A DNA stretch of 37,363 nucleotides from Rubrivivax benzoatilyticus JA2 = ATCC BAA-35 (GTDB taxonomy: Bacteria; Pseudomonadota; Gammaproteobacteria; Burkholderiales; Burkholderiaceae_C), in assembly GCF_000190375.1 (NCBI RefSeq), contig NZ_AEWG01000049.1, positions 1 to 37,363 on the forward strand, given 5' to 3'. The notes under the pieces were generated by a model that did not search any database, was not told the DNA's origin, and was given only the letters and a program-made list of their open reading frames with translations. Shown here piece after piece: positions 17,612 to 25,909 of this stretch (position 1 is its first letter; the number at the start of each line of letters is the position of its first letter). A program made the translations under genes and the position numbers.

Positions 17612-18559
17612 TCAGCCCAGGCCGAGGAACTCCAGCACCGGCGCCACGGTCTGCGCCGGGTCTTCCTCGTGCGGCACGTGGCCGAGCGCGGGGAAGACGA
17701 CGAGCCGGCTGCCCGGGATGCGGCGCGCGAAGTCCTCGCCGGCCGACGGCGGGATGATGGTGTCGCGGCCGCCCCAGAGGATCAGCGTCGGCAGGCGCAG
17801 CGTCGAGATGCGGTCGGCGTCCTCGCCCGAGCGCGCCGACCGAAGGCGTTCGACCAGCGCGCGGCGGTTGCCTTCGCGCAGCGTCAGCTCGAAGTAGCGG
17901 TCGACGAGTTCGGCCGTCACGCGCGACGGGTCGCCGTAGGCGCTGGCGACCCCCTGGCTGACGGCGGTGCGCGGCAGCACCCACTCGAACGCGCGCCCCA
18001 GGCCGGGCACGCGGGCGAACTGCCAGGCCAGCGGCATGCCGCCGGACGAGAACACGGTGCCGCTGGCATCGACGAGGATCAGGCGCTCGACGCGCTGTGG
18101 CGCCATCGCCGCCAGCCGCCAGGCGACCTCGCCGCCGAGCGAGTTGCCGCCGACCGCGAAACGCTGCACGCCCAGCCGGTCGAGCAGTTCGAGGACGAAG
18201 CGCGCCAGCGTCTCGCCGTCGTAGCGCTGGCCCGCGTAGCGCCCGGCCCAGGGGCCGGTGAGGCCGAAGCCGGGCAGGTCCAGCGTGATGACGCGGCGTC
18301 CCGGCGCGATCGAGCGCACCCAGCCTTCCCAGGTGTGCAGGCTGGACGAGGTGCCGTGCAGCAGCACCAGCGGCACCTGGCTGCGCGGCCCCTCGTCGCG
18401 CAGGTGCACGAGCTGGCCGCCCAGGTCGACGAAGTCCGACGGCGGCGGCGCCCAGTTGGCGACCAGCGACTCGACGCTGCGGTCGGGCGCACGCGACATC
18501 GCGAGCAGGACGGCGGTCAGCATCAGCAGCAGGCCGAGCAGGCGGAGAACGAGGCGCAT
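17612..18559 (-). CDS. Alpha/beta hydrolase, membrane-anchored
   Basis: A 315-residue alpha/beta hydrolase. An N-terminal hydrophobic segment LVLRLLGLLLMLTAVLLA suggests a membrane anchor or uncleaved signal. The oxyanion segment is VLLHGTSSSLHTW, the nucleophile elbow is GGNSLGGE (G-N-S-L-G), the acid is in GGRDTIIP, and the histidine in LGHVPHEE. The triad is therefore complete. The substrate is unknown; similarity is to general esterase and haloalkane dehalogenase-like hydrolases. The ATG at 18559 begins the hydrophobic segment; upstream codons lack coding character. Its stop is adjacent to that of the dehydratase. Confidence 0.87.
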   Translation of the reverse strand: MRLVLRLLGLLLMLTAVLLAMSRAPDRSVESLVANWAPPPSDFVDLGGQLVHLRDEGPRSQVPLVLLHGTSSSLHTWEGWVRSIAPGRRVITLDLPGFGLTGPWAGRYAGQRYDGETLARFVLELLDRLGVQRFAVGGNSLGGEVAWRLAAMAPQRVERLILVDASGTVFSSGGMPLAWQFARVPGLGRAFEWVLPRTAVSQGVASAYGDPSRVTAELVDRYFELTLREGNRRALVERLRSARSGEDADRISTLRLPTLILWGGRDTIIPPSAGEDFARRIPGSRLVVFPALGHVPHEEDPAQTVAPVLEFLGLG

Positions 18560-18689
18560 GGTGGTGGCGTGACGCCGTGTGACGAGTTTGCGACGCGGCG
18601 AACACTCGAGGCGCACGAAGCGGGAGGCCGCCGCCGAAGGCGGCAGTATCGTCCACGCCTGTCGCCCCCACGGGGCCGCAACACAACCC

Positions 18690-19436
18690 ATGAGAACCTT
18701 TGTCATCACGCTTGCCGGCGACGACGCACGCCGCGCGCCCTTGCTCGCCGCCTTGTCGGCCCAGGGCCTCGACTGGGAACTGATGCTCGGCGTCGACGGC
18801 CGCCGCGGGCTGCCCGCGCCGCTCGAGGCCGAGGTCGACCGCGCCGCGGCGCGTACCCGCAGCGGGGCACCGATGACCGACGGTGAACTCGCCTGCGCGC
18901 TGTCGCATCGTGCCGTGTACCGCCGCATCGTCGACGAGGGCCTGGACGCGGCCCTGGTGCTCGAGGACGACGCGATCGTGCATCCGCGCCTGGGCGAGTT
19001 CCTCGCTGCCTGGGACCCCGCGGTGGCCGACCTGCTGCTGCTCGACCACTCGCGCGCCTGGGGCGAGAAGCGCCCGCGTTTCGTGTCCGGCGCCTTTGCC
19101 GTGCACCGGCTCGGGCTGCCGTACTACAACCCGTCGTTCGCCACCGGCTACGTGCTCACGCGCCGCGGCGCCGAGCGCCTGCTGCAGGCCTGCAGCCCGG
19201 TGCGTGCCGTCGCCGACTGGCCGGTGCACCTGTACGACTTCGGCGCGATGGCGGTCACGCCTCGCCTCGTCGACCACCAGGATCCGGACACCGGGCACTC
19301 CAACCTGCGCGTGGAGCGGCAGGCGGCGGGCCTGCTCGGGGCCGGCAAGCCGAAGGACGCCTGGTGGCTGAAGCTGCGCATCAGCCTGGCCAAGCGCCTG
19401 TTCGCCAAATCGCTGTCGGTCTCCGACCGGCGATGA
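18690..19436 (+). CDS. Glycosyltransferase family 25
   Basis: A 248-residue LPS-type glycosyltransferase of family GT25 (beta-1,4-galactosyltransferase-like), acting at the cytoplasmic face of the inner membrane. The opening FVITLAGDDARRAPLLAAL, the segment MTDGELACALSHRAVYRRIV and the metal-binding acidic motif LVLEDDAIVHP (EDD at 92-94) are the family pattern. The sugar donor and acceptor are unknown. The ATG at 18690 gives the typical N-terminus; the open frame above it has no similarity. A TATCGT at 18647-18652 may be its -10 box. The stop overlaps the next start (ATGA), coupling it to the PP-loop gene. Confidence 0.9.
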   Translation: MRTFVITLAGDDARRAPLLAALSAQGLDWELMLGVDGRRGLPAPLEAEVDRAAARTRSGAPMTDGELACALSHRAVYRRIVDEGLDAALVLEDDAIVHPRLGEFLAAWDPAVADLLLLDHSRAWGEKRPRFVSGAFAVHRLGLPYYNPSFATGYVLTRRGAERLLQACSPVRAVADWPVHLYDFGAMAVTPRLVDHQDPDTGHSNLRVERQAAGLLGAGKPKDAWWLKLRISLAKRLFAKSLSVSDRR

Positions 19437-20623
19437 AGACGCTTACTCTCGAGCCGCTGCCACCCGAGCGCCTCGGGCCGCTGCTGCGCTGGTCCTGCGA
19501 TCTGCACCGCAGCGGTGACGGCGAGGCGCCGAGCCGCCAGCGGCTGTGGTTCGAGAGCGCCGCTGACCAGGGCGCGACGCTGGCCGACGACGATGCCGAG
19601 CCCTATCTGATCGCCACGCTGATGCTGGCGATGCAGGAGGGCCGCACGCTGGTCGTCGGCGGGCGGGTCTCGCGGCTGCTGCTGGCCAACCTCGAGGAGT
19701 ACCAGGCCTTCTGGCATGCCACGGCGCCTCGTGCCTACCGGCGTGTGCAGGTGATCGTCGCCCCCGGCTGCATCGACGACGCCCCGGCGCTGGTCGACCC
19801 GGCCGGCGAGGCGATCGCGGCGTTCTCAGGCGGTCTCGACGCCTCGTTCCTCGCCTGGCGTCACCACGCCCGCCTGGCCGGGGAGCGGTCGCGCCGGATC
19901 CGCTTCTTCGTCATGCTCGAGGGCTTCGACATCCGCACCCGTGACGCCGCGCACGCTGCGCCGGCGATCGCTGCGGCGCGCGAGACGCTGGCCGACCTGG
20001 GCGGCGAACTGCGCGTTCTGCGCACCAACTTCCGCGACGTCGTGCCGGTCATCTGGAACCATGCCCACGGCAGTGCCCTGGTCGCCTGCATGCACTTCTT
20101 CAAGGCGCATGCCGGCACGGTGCTGGTGGCGAGCTGCGAGAAGTACGACGACCTGGTCATCCCGTGGGGCATGTCGCCGATCAGTGACCCGCTGCTGTCG
20201 TCGGCTGCGCTGCGCGTGCTGCACGACGGCGCCGAGTGCAGCCGCTCCGAGAAGGCCCGCGCGCTGGAGGCCTGGCCGGCCGGCAAGGATCGGTTGCGCG
20301 TGTGCTGGGGCACGGAGAACCCGGGCGGCAACTGCATGCGCTGCGAGAAGTGCCTGCGTACCATGGCCAACTTCGCCGCCCAGGGCCTGGCCGTGCCGCG
20401 CAGCCTGGGGGGCTCCGAGACGGCGCTGAACCGTGGCATCGTGCGCATCAAGCTGCGAACGCTGGCCCAGGAGTCCGAATGGCGCTCGATCGCGGCGCTG
20501 GGTCGGGGCCGGCCGCGCCGCTTCTGGCAGCGCTGGATCCCGGTGCTGCTGGCCTTCGCGAGGCTGCGACGCGCCTACTACGTGACGATCGGCCGCCCCG
20601 ACCGGGCCGGCATGAACAGCTGA
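19433..20623 (+). CDS. PP-loop ATPase-like protein with QueC-like zinc site
   Basis: A 396-residue protein not assignable to a named family. A PP-loop motif of N-type ATP pyrophosphatases, AFSGGLDASFLAW, is at residues 130-142 (SGGxDxS). A cysteine cluster Cys291-x9-Cys301-x2-Cys304-x2-Cys307 in NPGGNCMRCEKCLRTM has the same spacing I recall for the zinc site of QueC. Enzymes of this class adenylate a carboxylate or carbonyl and then add ammonia or another nucleophile. The 125 N-terminal residues are not like QueC. Coupling to a GT25 gene and proximity to a pyruvyltransferase-like gene suggest sugar or glycan modification (for example amide formation). No QueC substrate-pathway genes are nearby. 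The last 46 bases overlap the convergent gene. Confidence 0.72.
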   Translation: MKTLTLEPLPPERLGPLLRWSCDLHRSGDGEAPSRQRLWFESAADQGATLADDDAEPYLIATLMLAMQEGRTLVVGGRVSRLLLANLEEYQAFWHATAPRAYRRVQVIVAPGCIDDAPALVDPAGEAIAAFSGGLDASFLAWRHHARLAGERSRRIRFFVMLEGFDIRTRDAAHAAPAIAAARETLADLGGELRVLRTNFRDVVPVIWNHAHGSALVACMHFFKAHAGTVLVASCEKYDDLVIPWGMSPISDPLLSSAALRVLHDGAECSRSEKARALEAWPAGKDRLRVCWGTENPGGNCMRCEKCLRTMANFAAQGLAVPRSLGGSETALNRGIVRIKLRTLAQESEWRSIAALGRGRPRRFWQRWIPVLLAFARLRRAYYVTIGRPDRAGMNS

Positions 20624-21672
20624 TCGAGCCTCCCGAGCAGGCGCTCGCGTCCCGCCTGGAACGAGCATGACCAGGGCGCGTCCTCGTCGGCCAGCCGCTG
20701 CCAGCCATGCAGCATCGGTTCCAGGTCCTCGCGCCAGCGCGGCGTCCAGTCCAGGTGCATGGACTGCAGGCCGAGCATGTCGAACAGCAGCCGCTTCTTG
20801 TGCTGGTTGAGCGTGCCGTCGACCCGCGTCTCCGGTGTCGTCACGACGAAGGCCGGCGTGCCCACGCTCATCGAGCATAGGCTGAAGTGGTAGATGTCAG
20901 TGAGGCAGAAGTGCGCATGCCTTGCCCAGCCCAGGCGCCACGCGACGCGGGCCCCGAAGGTCACCCGCGGGCCTTCACGGCCCAGCCAGGACACGGGCAC
21001 GCCGCGCAGCCCGGTGTGGCGCTCGGTCTCGGCGACCAGCGCTGCCGCGTCTGCCGGCGGCAGCCCGCGCCCGAAGCCGTGCACGAAGAACGGGCCGCGC
21101 CGCGCGGCCTTTGGCGCCACAGCGGGCGGGGCCAGCGCCGCGCAGTCGAAGCCCAGCTGCACACGTCGATCCGGGCCCAGCCACTGATGGACCTCGGCGA
21201 CGCTGCCCGGGTCGCGCAGCACGAGGGCGTCGGCGCTTTGGAGGAAGCCGCGGTAGGCCGCGGCCAGCTCCGGGTCGTCGCGGCAAGCCGCGGCGCCGAG
21301 TGCGCAGCCGCCTGCGACGATGACACGCAGGGCCGGGTGGCGCTGCTTGGCCTCGAGGTAGAGCGATCGCCACTCGTCGACACTGGACACGCTGCCGTCC
21401 GGCCGCTGGCGGCCGGCGTAGTCGCGCAGCCCCCACAGCGGGTTGTTCAGGAAGTCGCCCCAGTAGACGACGCGGTCGTAGGCGCCGAGCTGCTCGACAT
21501 CGCGCAGGAAGTCGAAGCGCAGCGTGCCGATGCCGGTCCTGCCCTGGGTGACGAAGAGGTCGGCACGCAGACCCCGGGCCTCGAAATATCGCCGGGCCGC
21601 AAGATCCACGCGGTACATGCCGGCGTTCTTGGGGTTGTGGGCGCAGATGACGGCGATCGGCCGGTCGGGCAT
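20578..21672 (-). CDS. Polysaccharide pyruvyltransferase-like protein
   Basis: About 364 residues from the ATG at 21672; a TTG at 21732 would add 20 residues of no clear pattern. The start IAVICAHNPKNAGMYRVDLA, the segment ADALVLRDPGSVAEVHQWLG and the later TDIYHFSLCSMSVGTPAFVV resemble the two halves of the polysaccharide pyruvyltransferase (CsaB-like) GT-B fold, where the RDxxS and (R/Y)xH segments recur. If so it may transfer pyruvate from PEP to a sugar of a surface glycan. The similarity is distant and the call is cautious. It points toward the PP-loop gene and overlaps its 3' end; it is divergent from dnaE. Confidence 0.55.
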   Translation of the reverse strand: MPDRPIAVICAHNPKNAGMYRVDLAARRYFEARGLRADLFVTQGRTGIGTLRFDFLRDVEQLGAYDRVVYWGDFLNNPLWGLRDYAGRQRPDGSVSSVDEWRSLYLEAKQRHPALRVIVAGGCALGAAACRDDPELAAAYRGFLQSADALVLRDPGSVAEVHQWLGPDRRVQLGFDCAALAPPAVAPKAARRGPFFVHGFGRGLPPADAAALVAETERHTGLRGVPVSWLGREGPRVTFGARVAWRLGWARHAHFCLTDIYHFSLCSMSVGTPAFVVTTPETRVDGTLNQHKKRLLFDMLGLQSMHLDWTPRWREDLEPMLHGWQRLADEDAPWSCSFQAGRERLLGRLDQLFMPARSGRPIVT

Positions 21673-21743
21673 CTGGACGGTGGCGGGTGAGGCGTCGGAC
21701 GAGTATGACGGCTCCGTGACAGGGGTGCGCAACCATGCGTTTC

Positions 21744-21749
21744 TACAAT
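21744..21749 (+). promoter_or_regulatory. -10 element for dnaE
   Basis: TACAAT, then six C, then the dnaE ATG at 21756. A transcript from this box would start at the ATG itself. There is no Shine-Dalgarno in the C-run. GTGACA at 21716-21721 resembles a -35 box but is 22 bases away, too far for a normal promoter. Confidence 0.4.
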
Positions 21750-21755
21750 CCCCCC

Positions 21756-24700
21756 ATGCCCTTCGTTCACCTGCGGACGCACACCGAATATTCCGTCGTC
21801 GACGGCACGCTGCGCATCGACGACGCGGCCGGCGCCGCCAAGGCCGACGGCCAGCCGGCGCTGGCCATCACCGACCTGTCCAACCTCTTCGGCGCGATCA
21901 AGTTCTACAAGGCCTGCCGCGGCGCGGGCGTCAAACCCATCGTCGGCGTCGACGTCTGGATGGACCCGCTGCCCGACGCCGCCGAACGCCAGCCCACGCG
22001 CCTGGCGCTGCTGGTGCAGGACCGCGGCGGCTACCTGAACCTGTGCGAGCTGCTGGCGCGCGCCTGGACGAAGAACGTGCAGCGCAACCAGGCCTGGGTG
22101 AAGTGGGAGTGGCTGCACGAGCTGTCGGGCGGGCTGATCGCGCTGTCCGGCGCCGACATGGGCGCGGTCGGCCAGGCGCTGCTGGCCGGTGACGAGCAGC
22201 GCGCCGCCGCGGCCGCGCGCGAGCTGGCCTCGATCTTCCCGGGCCGCTTCTACCTCGAACTGCAGCGTGCCGGCCTGCCGACCCACGAGGCCCATGTGCG
22301 TGCCGCGGTGCCGCTGGCCGCCCGGCTGGGGCTGCCCGTCGTGGCCACGCACCCGATCCAGTTTCTCGAGCCCGACGACTTCGAGGCCCACGAGGCGCGG
22401 GTCTGCATCGCCGAAGGCGAGACGCTGGCCAACCCCAAGCGCATCAAGCGATTCACGCGCGAGCAGCACTTCAAGACCGCGGCGCAGATGGAGTCGCTGT
22501 TCGCCGACGTGCCCAGCGCGATCGCCAACACCGTCGAGATCGCGCGCCGCTGCAGCCTGACGCTGGTGCTGGGCAAACCTCGCCTGCCCGACTTCCCGAC
22601 GCCCGACGGCTCGCCGATCGACGTGTACTTCCGCAAGGCCTCGCACGAGGGCCTGGAGAAGCGCCTGGTGGCGCTGTTCCCGAAGGAGGAGGAGCGCGAA
22701 AAGCGCCGCCCCGAGTACGTCGAGCGCCTGGAGTTCGAGCTCGACACCATCCTGAAGATGGGTTTCCCGGGCTACTTCCTGATCGTCTCGGACTTCATCG
22801 TCTGGGCCAAGGCCAACGGCTGCCCGGTCGGCCCGGGGCGGGGTTCGGGCGCCGGCTCGCTGGTCGCCTACGCGCTGTTCATCACCGACCTCGACCCGCT
22901 GCAGTACAAGCTGCTGTTCGAACGCTTCCTGAACCCGGAACGCGTGTCGATGCCCGACTTCGACATCGACTTCTGCCAGGGCAACCGCGACCGCGTGATC
23001 CGGTACGTGAAGGAGAAGTACGGCCGCGACGCGGTCGGCCAGATCGCGACCTTCGGCACGATGGCCGCCAAGGCGGCGCTGCGCGACGTCGGCCGCGTGC
23101 TCGGCATGGGCTACGGCCACGTCGACAGCATCGCCAAGCTGATCCCGGCGCCGCCGGGCAAGACGGTGACGCTGGCCAAGGTGCCCGAGAAGCCCGACCC
23201 GGGCATCATCTACGCGCGCCAGGAAGAGCCCGAGATCGACCGCCGCGAGGCCGCCGAAGAAGAAGTGGCCGAGCTGCTGTCGCTGGCCACGCGTGTCGAG
23301 GGCATGGTGCGCAACATCGGCATGCACGCCGGCGGCGTGCTGATCGCGCCGGGCAAGATCACCGACTTCTGTCCGCTGTACCAGCAGCCCGGCAGCGACA
23401 GCGCGGTCAGCCAGTACGACAAGGACGACGTCGAGGCCATCGGCCTGGTGAAGTTCGACTTCCTGGGCCTGGCGACGCTGACGATCCTGGAGCTGGCGCG
23501 CCAGTTCATCGTCGCGCGGCGGCCGAACATGAAGGACTTCAGCTACGAGACGCTGCCGCTGGACGACCAGCGGGTCTACAAGCTGTTCTCCGACGGCCTG
23601 ACCGAGGCGGTGTTCCAGTTCGAATCACGCGGCATGCAGGGCATGCTGCGCGAGGCCAAGCCCAGCCGGCTGGAGGACCTGATCGCGCTGAACGCGCTGT
23701 ACCGCCCGGGCCCGATGGACCTGATCCCGACCTTCGTCGCGCGCAAGCACGGCAAGGAGACGGTGGAGTACCCGCACCCGCTCTTGGAGACCGTGCTCGG
23801 CGAGACCTACGGCGTCATGGTCTACCAGGAGCAGGTGATGCAGACGGCGCAGGTGCTGGGCGGCTACTCGCTCGGCGGCGCCGACCTGCTGCGCCGTGCG
23901 ATGGGCAAGAAGAAGCCCGAGGAGATGGCCCAGCACCGCGTCATCTTCCGCGAGGGCGCGGCCAAGAAGGACATCCCCGAAGCGAAGGCCGACGAGGTCT
24001 TCGACTTGATGGAGAAGTTCGCCGGCTACGGCTTCAACAAGTCGCACGCGGCCGCGTACTCGCTGCTGGCCTATCACACGGCCTGGATCAAGGTGCACTG
24101 CACGGCCGAGTTCTTCGCGGCCAACATGACGATCGAAGCCGACAACACCGACAAGCTGAAGGTGCTGCTGGCCGACGCCAAGCTGTTCGGCATCCGCTTC
24201 GATCCGCCCGACGTCAACACCGGCACGCTGCGTTTCGAGCCGATCGAGGACAAGCGCATCCGCTACGGCCTGGGCGCCGTCAAGGGCACCGGCGCCGGCG
24301 CGATCGAGGCCATCGTCGCGGCGCGCGAAGGCCGCGCCGGCGACGGCGGCGGCCCGTTCCGCAGCCTGTTCGACTTCTGCGCCCGGGTCGACCGCCAGCG
24401 TGTCAACAAGCGTGTCGTCGAAGCGCTGATCAAGGCCGGCGCCTTCGACTCGCTGCACGCCGACCGCGCCGCGACGCTGGCCAGCGTCGGCCTGGCGTTC
24501 GAGTGGGCCGACACGCAGGCCGCCAACAAGGACCAGGGCGGGCTGTTCGACTTCGGCGACGCGCACGGATCGAGCACGCAGGAACCGGCGCTGGTCGCGG
24601 TGGAACCGTGGTCGGTGCGCGAGCGGCTGATGCAGGAGAAGATCGCCATCGGCTTCTACCTGTCGGGCCATCTGTTCGATGCCTGCCGCGACGAGGTGCG

Positions 24701-25265
24701 CAAGTTCGTGCGCCGCGACATCGTCGAGCTGGTCGACTCGCGCGAGCCGCAGTCGGTGGCCGGCATCGTCTCCGAGCTGCGCGTCATCAACGGCCAGCGC
24801 GGGCGTGTCGCGATCTTCAAGCTCGACGACGGCAGCGAGGCCATCGAGGCCGTGGCCAACGAGGAGCTGCTGGACGCCAGCCGCGAGCTGCTGCGCGAGG
24901 ACGAGCTGGTCATCGTCGTCGGCAAGCTGCAGCCCGACCGTTTCTCGGGCGGCCTGCGCCTGAACGCGCAGCAGGTCTGGGACCTGGCGACGGCGCGCGC
25001 CCGTTACGGCCGCTACCTGTCGGTCGAACTCAACGGCGGCCTGCCGCCGGTGGCCGACGTGCTGAAGCTCTGGCCGGCGCGCCGTGTCGAGACCGAGGAA
25101 GGCGAGACCCAGCAGGGCCTGGCGGTGCGGCTGAAGCTCAAGCGTGCGACGGCCGTCGGCGAGCTCGACCTCGGCAGCGACGCCCGCTTCTGGCCCTGCG
25201 ACGAGGCGCTGGCGCGCTGGAAGACGATCGCCGACCAGGGACGCGCGGCCATCGTCTACGAATGA
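21756..25265 (+). CDS. dnaE: DNA polymerase III alpha subunit
   Basis: Replicative polymerase catalytic subunit, 1169 residues, normal for DnaE1. Domains in order: PHP (1-280) starting FVHLRTHTEYSVVDGTLRID; palm with GPGRGSGAGSLVAYAL and the catalytic PDFDIDF, whose Asp401 and Asp403 coincide in number with those of E. coli; fingers and thumb with YRPGPMDLIP and MVYQEQVMQ; helix-hairpin-helix region near 830-930; OB fold near 980-1070 (SVAGIVSELRVINGQRG); C-terminal tau-binding region. The ATG at 21756 is preferred over an in-frame ATG at 21735 because the conserved N-terminus starts MPFVHLR and the upstream codons cover the -10 box. Confidence 0.98.
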   Translation: MPFVHLRTHTEYSVVDGTLRIDDAAGAAKADGQPALAITDLSNLFGAIKFYKACRGAGVKPIVGVDVWMDPLPDAAERQPTRLALLVQDRGGYLNLCELLARAWTKNVQRNQAWVKWEWLHELSGGLIALSGADMGAVGQALLAGDEQRAAAAARELASIFPGRFYLELQRAGLPTHEAHVRAAVPLAARLGLPVVATHPIQFLEPDDFEAHEARVCIAEGETLANPKRIKRFTREQHFKTAAQMESLFADVPSAIANTVEIARRCSLTLVLGKPRLPDFPTPDGSPIDVYFRKASHEGLEKRLVALFPKEEEREKRRPEYVERLEFELDTILKMGFPGYFLIVSDFIVWAKANGCPVGPGRGSGAGSLVAYALFITDLDPLQYKLLFERFLNPERVSMPDFDIDFCQGNRDRVIRYVKEKYGRDAVGQIATFGTMAAKAALRDVGRVLGMGYGHVDSIAKLIPAPPGKTVTLAKVPEKPDPGIIYARQEEPEIDRREAAEEEVAELLSLATRVEGMVRNIGMHAGGVLIAPGKITDFCPLYQQPGSDSAVSQYDKDDVEAIGLVKFDFLGLATLTILELARQFIVARRPNMKDFSYETLPLDDQRVYKLFSDGLTEAVFQFESRGMQGMLREAKPSRLEDLIALNALYRPGPMDLIPTFVARKHGKETVEYPHPLLETVLGETYGVMVYQEQVMQTAQVLGGYSLGGADLLRRAMGKKKPEEMAQHRVIFREGAAKKDIPEAKADEVFDLMEKFAGYGFNKSHAAAYSLLAYHTAWIKVHCTAEFFAANMTIEADNTDKLKVLLADAKLFGIRFDPPDVNTGTLRFEPIEDKRIRYGLGAVKGTGAGAIEAIVAAREGRAGDGGGPFRSLFDFCARVDRQRVNKRVVEALIKAGAFDSLHADRAATLASVGLAFEWADTQAANKDQGGLFDFGDAHGSSTQEPALVAVEPWSVRERLMQEKIAIGFYLSGHLFDACRDEVRKFVRRDIVELVDSREPQSVAGIVSELRVINGQRGRVAIFKLDDGSEAIEAVANEELLDASRELLREDELVIVVGKLQPDRFSGGLRLNAQQVWDLATARARYGRYLSVELNGGLPPVADVLKLWPARRVETEEGETQQGLAVRLKLKRATAVGELDLGSDARFWPCDEALARWKTIADQGRAAIVYE

Positions 25266-25350
25266 AAGGGTTTGTTTCGCGCGGCCTTGTCTGACATCCG
25301 CCGTGCGGCAGGCAGCGTTAGGTTCTCGTGAAACACTGTCTGGAGATCCG

Positions 25351-25860
25351 ATGAGAAAGACGATCGCGAGCGCCTGCCTGAGCATCCTGGCGCTGGTGGG
25401 CGCACCCGCCCAGGCCACCAATGTCGGCGTGTCGGTCGAGATCAGCCAGCCGGGCATCTACGGCCGCGTGGACATCGGCCGCTATCCGCAGCCGGCGGTC
25501 ATCGTCGCGCAGCCGGTGATCATCGGCCGGCCGGTCGCCGTGGCGCCGCAGCCGGTCTACATGTGGGTCCCGCCGGGCCACCGCAAGAACTGGCGCAAGC
25601 ACTGCCGGGACTACGGTGCCTGCGGCGTGCCGGTGTACTTCGTCGACCACCGCTGGTATCGCAGCCATGTGATGCCGGCGCGCGAGGTGCGTTACGAGCG
25701 GCGCGACGACCGGCGCGATGACCGCTACGAGCGCCGCGACGATCGCCGTGACGACCGCTACGACCGCCGTGACGATCGCCGCGACGACCGCCATGACCGG
25801 CGCGACGACCGCCGCGGCCCGCCCGGGCCCCGCGACGGCCATCGCGGCCCGCAGGGCTGA
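25351..25860 (+). CDS. Secreted protein with Arg/Asp-rich 11-residue repeats
   Basis: A 169-residue exported protein of unknown function. Residues 1-22 (KTIASACLSILALVGAPAQA) form a signal peptide with an AxA-type cleavage site. The middle, rich in Val, Pro, Ile and Gln, leads to a conserved module VPPGHRKNWRKHCRDYGACG and VYFVDHRWY that I recall from other Burkholderiales proteins. From residue 115 three exact-length 11-residue units (YERRDDRRDDR type) plus a partial fourth run into a Pro/Gly/Arg tail. The charged tail may bind polyanions or be disordered. GGAG at 25342-25345 precedes the ATG. It appears monocistronic between dnaE and the convergent ComEA-like gene. Confidence 0.8.
   Translation: MRKTIASACLSILALVGAPAQATNVGVSVEISQPGIYGRVDIGRYPQPAVIVAQPVIIGRPVAVAPQPVYMWVPPGHRKNWRKHCRDYGACGVPVYFVDHRWYRSHVMPAREVRYERRDDRRDDRYERRDDRRDDRYDRRDDRRDDRHDRRDDRRGPPGPRDGHRGPQG
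25693..25815 (+). repeat. 33-bp in-frame tandem repeat
   Basis: Units at 25693-25725, 25726-25758 and 25759-25791, with a shortened fourth to about 25815. Each encodes one aromatic or His residue, an acidic residue and then RRDDRRDDR. Synonymous third-base changes (GAC/GAT, CGG/CGC/CGT) differ between units, so the protein sequence is under selection or the expansion is not recent. Confidence 0.85.
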
Positions 25861-25877
25861 CCCAGGCGGCTCCGCCA

Positions 25878-25899
25878 GCGCGTGCGGTGCGGCACGCGC
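25878..25899. terminator. Hairpin between convergent genes
   Basis: Perfect 8-bp stem GCGCGTGC (25878-25885) and GCACGCGC (25892-25899) with a 6-base loop, followed by CGGCACTTCTTC. It may end the repeat-protein transcript. Confidence 0.45.
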
Positions 25900-25909
25900 C
25901 GGCACTTCT

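Noticed and set aside
19433..20623. Calling the PP-loop protein queC or asparagine synthetase
   Set aside because: The N-terminal domain, length and neighbours do not fit QueC, and the glutaminase domain of asparagine synthetase is absent.
21447..23327. A 626-codon open frame antisense to dnaE
   Set aside because: His/Gln/Arg-rich composition with no domain; dnaE motifs are intact on the other strand.
25693..25815. Tandem repeats as a CRISPR-like array
   Set aside because: The units are contiguous, 33 bp, in frame and without spacers; they encode a protein repeat.
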